DNA of 46,315 bases. It comes from Methylobacillus sp. (GTDB lineage: Bacteria > Pseudomonadota > Gammaproteobacteria > Burkholderiales > Methylophilaceae). Under the pieces are notes generated by a model that saw only the letters and a program-made list of their open reading frames with translations, searched no databases and was not told where the DNA came from. A program made the position numbers and the translations under genes. The stretch is from assembly GCA_018607785.1 (NCBI GenBank), contig JABBAU010000021.1:1-46315 (forward strand), written 5' to 3'. Shown piece by piece: positions 43,217 to 46,315 of this stretch. Every line of letters begins with the position of its first letter. Position 1 is the stretch's first letter.

Positions 43217-44542
43217 CTAGTGAAGCTTTACTCTTGTTTCAGTTCTCTGACTAAATAATTTTCCAAGAACCCTAAATAGTGTGCTTGCAAATCCGTGAAT
43301 TGCCACTAAATGCATTTGATAAAGAGATAGGTACATGAGTTTCGCTATTAATCCCTCAATAAACATACTTCCACCCAAGATTGAGCCCATCAAATTTCCA
43401 ACAGTAGAATATCGGCCAAGGTTTACTAATGATCCATAATCTTTATATACATAGTTAGGAAGCTTTTCTTTTTTACCCACTACTTTTATTAATGTTTTAT
43501 AAAGCAATGAAGCTTGTTGATGAGCAGCTTGTGCTCTTGGTGGGACATTTTCAATTGCACCTGGAGATATTGGACATGAGGCACAATCGCCAAATGCAAA
43601 AATATTATCATCTAACGTGGTTTGTAACGTTGATTTTACTTTTAGCTGATTAATATAATTTGTTTCTAAACCTGCGATATTTTTCAAAAAATCTGGTGCT
43701 TTAATTCCCGCAGCCCACACAACAAGACTTGATAAAATTTTTCTATCCTTGTGTGTTTTAATTCCCTCTTCTGTAACTTCAGTAACCCGCTCCCCTAAAA
43801 AAAGATTAACTTTTAATTTTTTAAGCTCATCTGCAACAGCCTGACTGATTCTTAATGGAAGTGCTGGTAAAAGTCTGGGGCTTGCCTCAATTAAGTTGAT
43901 ATTAATATCTTTATCTGGATCAATATTTTCCAGACCATAGGCGGTCATCTCTCTTGTTGCCTTGTGAAGCTCAGCGGCTAGTTCCACACCAGTAGCGCCA
44001 GCACCAACAATGACAACTTCTAGTTGCCCTGGTTGAATCTTTGTTTTCTGAGTTTGTGCTTTTACAATTGCATTATGCAAACGAGTATGAAAGCGTTCAG
44101 CTTGTTTTTGATTATCAAGCGCTATAGAAAACTCAGCTGCACCTTTTACTGAAAAATCATTTACTGTACTACCAATAGACATCACTAAAGTATCGTATTT
44201 AAAATTTCTCCTTGATATTATTTCGTTTCCTTCATCATCAAAAAATGGCTCAAGCGAAACTTCTTTTTTTTCTCGATCTAACTTATCCATTCTCCCTAAA
44301 CGAAACTTAAATCCATGCCAAAAACCTTGGGCAAGATAATCTAGTTCATCTTTATCAGGATTAATACTTCCAGCAGCAATTTCATGTAAAAGTGGTTTCC
44401 ATATATGTGTTTTTTTTGCATCAATAAGAGTAATTTCTGCTTTTTTCTTTTTACCAAGTGAGTCACCCAGTTTAGTCGCTAGTTCAAGACCTCCAGCACC
44501 TCCACCAACAATTAAAATTTTATGTAATTCATTGCTTTCCAT
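43217..44542 (-). CDS. ndh: Type II NADH:quinone dehydrogenase (NDH-2)
   Basis: NDH-2 oxidises NADH and reduces membrane quinone without pumping protons. The 441-aa protein has two Rossmann motifs, ILIVGGGAGGLELATKLG for FAD and VVIVGAGATGVELAAEL for NADH, with VVWAAGIKAPD and IFAFGDCASCP, and a C-terminal region likely to form the amphipathic membrane anchor. It lies after the xoxG terminator, so it has its own promoter or depends on read-through. In this setting it could recycle NADH made by formate dehydrogenase. Confidence 0.92.
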   Translation of the reverse strand: MESNELHKILIVGGGAGGLELATKLGDSLGKKKKAEITLIDAKKTHIWKPLLHEIAAGSINPDKDELDYLAQGFWHGFKFRLGRMDKLDREKKEVSLEPFFDDEGNEIISRRNFKYDTLVMSIGSTVNDFSVKGAAEFSIALDNQKQAERFHTRLHNAIVKAQTQKTKIQPGQLEVVIVGAGATGVELAAELHKATREMTAYGLENIDPDKDININLIEASPRLLPALPLRISQAVADELKKLKVNLFLGERVTEVTEEGIKTHKDRKILSSLVVWAAGIKAPDFLKNIAGLETNYINQLKVKSTLQTTLDDNIFAFGDCASCPISPGAIENVPPRAQAAHQQASLLYKTLIKVVGKKEKLPNYVYKDYGSLVNLGRYSTVGNLMGSILGGSMFIEGLIAKLMYLSLYQMHLVAIHGFASTLFRVLGKLFSQRTETRVKLH

Positions 44543-44603
44543 ATTTCTCTCTTTAAACTTATTTTGGATTTTTTATTGCTGATATGATTACAGACATAAA
44601 AAA

Positions 44604-44632
44604 AACGACTAAGTAATTATAACTTAGTCGTT
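44604..44632 (-). terminator. Rho-independent terminator after xoxG
   Basis: An 11-bp stem (44604-44614 with 44622-44632; CGACTAAGT / ACTTAGTCG core) and a seven-base loop are followed on the minus strand by a T run. It ends the xoxJ-xoxG unit 29 bases after the xoxG stop and separates it from ndh. Confidence 0.9.
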
Positions 44633-44660
44633 CATTTTTTTTATTTCAGAGTTGTAACTT

Positions 44661-45185
44661 TTACTTCACTTCTTCGTTACCTGTAATACCTTGGCTACCA
44701 TTAGTTCTAACCCAAGCAATTGTTTTAAGTAACTCATCAACTGTCATGCCGTCATCAGGTGCCATTACGCCATATCCTTTACCGCCCATACCGCCATTTG
44801 TTCCATACCATACTGTTTCAAACATCCCTTTGTTGGTAATATCTTTTGGGTATTTAAATGTAGGGCCTACGAGACCAGGGCCAACTTGACCTTTAGCTGT
44901 TGGACCATGACACTGAGTACATGACCAATATCCAAATCTTTTCTTGCCTCTCTTTTCAGCTTTTGCATCACCGACATAAATATTTTTTCCTGTCTTAAGA
45001 AACTCTATCTCTGCCGCTGTCTTCACATTATCTTTTTTCTTTGTATCACCGAAAGCTTTTGGATTAGTGATTTTAAATTCAGTACCATCTGTAGTTTTTT
45101 TAAATGTGACTTCTGCTTGAGCAAAACCTGCAAAACTTATTGCTGCTCCAACTAACGCAGAAGTGACTATTTTGTTAATTGACAT
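44661..45185 (-). CDS. xoxG: Periplasmic cytochrome c, XoxG-like electron acceptor of methanol dehydrogenase
   Basis: The 174-aa protein has a Sec signal peptide (basic start, hydrophobic stretch, AFA-type cut near FAQA at residue 24) and one heme-binding site Cys89-Thr-Gln-Cys92-His93 in WSCTQCHGPTAKGQVGPGL, plus a methionine-rich loop (GGMGGKGYGVMAP) that should give the axial Met. This resembles the cytochromes that take electrons from lanthanide-dependent XoxF methanol dehydrogenase. The call rests on the neighbouring xoxJ; the heme protein alone could be another class I cytochrome. An AGGAG ribosome binding site precedes the ATG. Confidence 0.82.
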   Translation of the reverse strand: MSINKIVTSALVGAAISFAGFAQAEVTFKKTTDGTEFKITNPKAFGDTKKKDNVKTAAEIEFLKTGKNIYVGDAKAEKRGKKRFGYWSCTQCHGPTAKGQVGPGLVGPTFKYPKDITNKGMFETVWYGTNGGMGGKGYGVMAPDDGMTVDELLKTIAWVRTNGSQGITGNEEVK

Positions 45186-45226
45186 TTACTGCTCCTATCT
45201 GTTATTAAATTAACTCCCATGTAATA

Positions 45227-45235
45227 ATTTTACCA
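45227..45235 (-). promoter_or_regulatory. Candidate internal promoter before xoxG
   Basis: TGGTAAAAT, an extended -10, lies on the minus strand in the 90-base xoxJ-xoxG gap, giving a leader of about 35 nt that carries the AGGAG site. It would allow the cytochrome to be made in excess over XoxJ. Confidence 0.35.
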
Positions 45236-45275
45236 GTTCTTATTTCATATGTGTCATCTTTTGGTTAAAAAAAAT

Positions 45276-46160
45276 CTATTTTTTATGTCTTTTATAACCA
45301 TCTAATCTATCAACAAAAATTGGCTCTGTATGCGGTATTCCATATTCATCCATAATCGCATAGATTTTATCTAGATTCCTAAATATAGCTTCTTCAACCA
45401 TTTGCCTCCTATCATCCTCACCTCGTCTAACACCGGCAGAAATATTCCAGTAAGTTTTACCTTGAAGTCTAGTATTACCTTCTGAATACTCTGGGATTGG
45501 AACAACAACTAATTCTACATCTGATTGTTTTGCGTAATATCCGCCTAGAGGACCCCACATTATTGCTACATCAATTTTTCCACTTGCAACATCTTCAACG
45601 GGTTCTCCGGGTGATTTAGTCAGGTCTCTTTGTATACGATATGGTTTGGCGTTTGCCATTAAGCCATTTCTGCTTAAGGCCTGAGTTACAGGGCTTTTAT
45701 CAGCTAGACCAATAATGCCTTTTTTTAGATCCGGTGAATCCCAGTTTTTTATATCATAACCACTATCTTTTCTATATACCCAAACATGTCCAGCTCGGTA
45801 ATATGGTTTTGTTGTATTCAACGCGTCATATGTGGTGTTAGTTCCTATTACCACATCACAACGTTTCGCATTTAAAGTATTTCGTAAAAAACCAAATCGG
45901 TCAGGCCAAAATTGGTAACTTAATTCCTTTCCGAGGTCCTTGGCAATAACTTCAGCAATCTTATTTTCAAATCCTTCACTTTTATCATTTGAATAAGGCA
46001 GATTGTTTTGGTCTGCACAAACTTTGAATTCATTATCTTTAGGAACTCTAGTGGGCTCTCCAGGTTTACCCATATCTGGGTTTACGCCACCGTATTCAGC
46101 TGCATTAATTGAGAAACTTATTAATATAATGAATAGGCTTCTTGATAAATTTTTAAACAT
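45276..46160 (-). CDS. xoxJ: XoxJ/MxaJ-type periplasmic protein of methanol dehydrogenase
   Basis: XoxJ is a periplasmic substrate-binding-fold protein, needed in methanol dehydrogenase systems probably for activating or assembling the enzyme. The 294-aa protein has a signal peptide (about residues 1-20, ending INAAEYG) and family segments FKVCADQNNLPYSNDKSEGFENKIA split over the N-terminal lobe, QFWPDRFGFLRNTLNAKRCDVVIG, and IDVAIMWGPLGGYYA. It matches the group annotated as quinoprotein dehydrogenase-associated binding protein. An AGGA site lies upstream of the ATG. xoxF itself is not in the window; it may be just beyond the right edge. Confidence 0.9.
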   Translation of the reverse strand: MFKNLSRSLFIILISFSINAAEYGGVNPDMGKPGEPTRVPKDNEFKVCADQNNLPYSNDKSEGFENKIAEVIAKDLGKELSYQFWPDRFGFLRNTLNAKRCDVVIGTNTTYDALNTTKPYYRAGHVWVYRKDSGYDIKNWDSPDLKKGIIGLADKSPVTQALSRNGLMANAKPYRIQRDLTKSPGEPVEDVASGKIDVAIMWGPLGGYYAKQSDVELVVVPIPEYSEGNTRLQGKTYWNISAGVRRGEDDRRQMVEEAIFRNLDKIYAIMDEYGIPHTEPIFVDRLDGYKRHKK

Positions 46161-46191
46161 TTTATGAAATCCTTTAATTAATTTTTTTGCA

Positions 46192-46197
46192 ATTATA
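46192..46197 (-). promoter_or_regulatory. Candidate -10 element of xoxJ
   Basis: A consensus TATAAT on the minus strand lies about 30 bases before the xoxJ ATG, after the terminator at the right edge. No clear -35 is seen. It suggests xoxJ-xoxG has its own promoter apart from the upstream gene. Confidence 0.4.
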
Positions 46198-46270
46198 CCT
46201 TCAAAGAATACTTTATTCTCTAATGATAATCTCTATTTTCTCCACAGTTCCTTTTTCAAACATATAAAAA

Positions 46271-46298
46271 AAAACACCCTACCGAAGTAGGGTGTTTT
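46271..46298 (-). terminator. Strong rho-independent terminator of a minus-strand gene beyond the right edge
   Basis: A perfect 12-bp stem (46271-46282 with 46287-46298) closes a four-base loop. Read on the minus strand the loop is C(TTCG)G, an extra-stable UUCG tetraloop, followed by eight or more T. It would end a transcript coming from the right. The tail on the other side is also T-rich, so it may work in both directions. Confidence 0.9.
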
Positions 46299-46315
46299 TA
46301 AGACTAACTAACTAG

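Noticed and set aside
44604-44632. The xoxG 3' inverted repeat as a transposon end or attachment site
   Set aside because: It is followed by a T-run in the right direction just after a stop codon, so it is a terminator; no transposase or duplicated target is nearby.
46271-46298. Right-edge inverted repeat as part of a CRISPR repeat
   Set aside because: A single copy with a UUCG loop and T-tail; no spaced repeats are visible.

Overview
The window looks like a chromosomal segment of a genome-streamlined, AT-rich methylotrophic betaproteobacterium, most like the OM43 / 'Candidatus Methylopumilus' group of Methylophilales. This is inferred from gene content and protein style; no search was run. 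The supports are a XoxJ plus cytochrome c pair (lanthanide methanol dehydrogenase accessories), an NAD-linked molybdenum formate dehydrogenase (fdsGBACD), a complete betaproteobacterial mra/dcw cluster, very tight gene packing and low GC (about 30% by eye, not computed). No insertion sequence, prophage, CRISPR array or tRNA was seen.

Layout. (1) 1-3498, plus strand: the 3' part of rsmE, an unusual argA (N-acetylglutamate synthase with an N-terminal XRE DNA-binding domain), argB and a HAD phosphatase. (2) 3484-23914, minus strand: one nearly unbroken run mraZ-rsmH-ftsL-ftsI-murE-murF-mraY-murD-ftsW-murG-murC-murB-ddl-ftsQ-ftsA-ftsZ-lpxC, extended by a 60-aa membrane protein, an NDUFA9-like SDR protein and cca. 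rsmH is split by a frameshift in an A10 run. (3) 23915-26276: the mraZ control region with MraZ-type operator repeats, a terminator nested in the mraZ promoter, a very compact RNase P RNA gene, pyrC and rsmI (minus strand). (4) 26349-30639, plus strand: a BON-domain lipoprotein (dolP-like), trxA, rho, rpmE with a terminator, and a membrane glycosyltransferase. (5) 30645-40100: the formate dehydrogenase operon fdsGBA-fdhD-fdsD (minus) diverging from moaA-mobA-mobB-moeA (plus), which make its molybdenum cofactor. (6) 40179-43210, plus strand: a peroxiredoxin, a PIN-PhoH ATPase and LplT. (7) 43217-46160, minus strand: a type II NADH dehydrogenase, a XoxG-like cytochrome c and XoxJ. A strong terminator with a UUCG loop at the right edge ends a minus-strand gene outside the window, plausibly xoxF.

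Together the right third covers C1 energy metabolism: methanol oxidation accessories pass electrons to cytochrome c, formate dehydrogenase makes NADH from formate using bis-MGD cofactor made next door, and NDH-2 can feed that NADH to quinone. The left half is cell division and peptidoglycan synthesis. The most unusual items are the XRE-ArgA fusion with its candidate autoregulatory operator and slippery T9 linker, the A10-interrupted rsmH, and the shrunken RNase P RNA.
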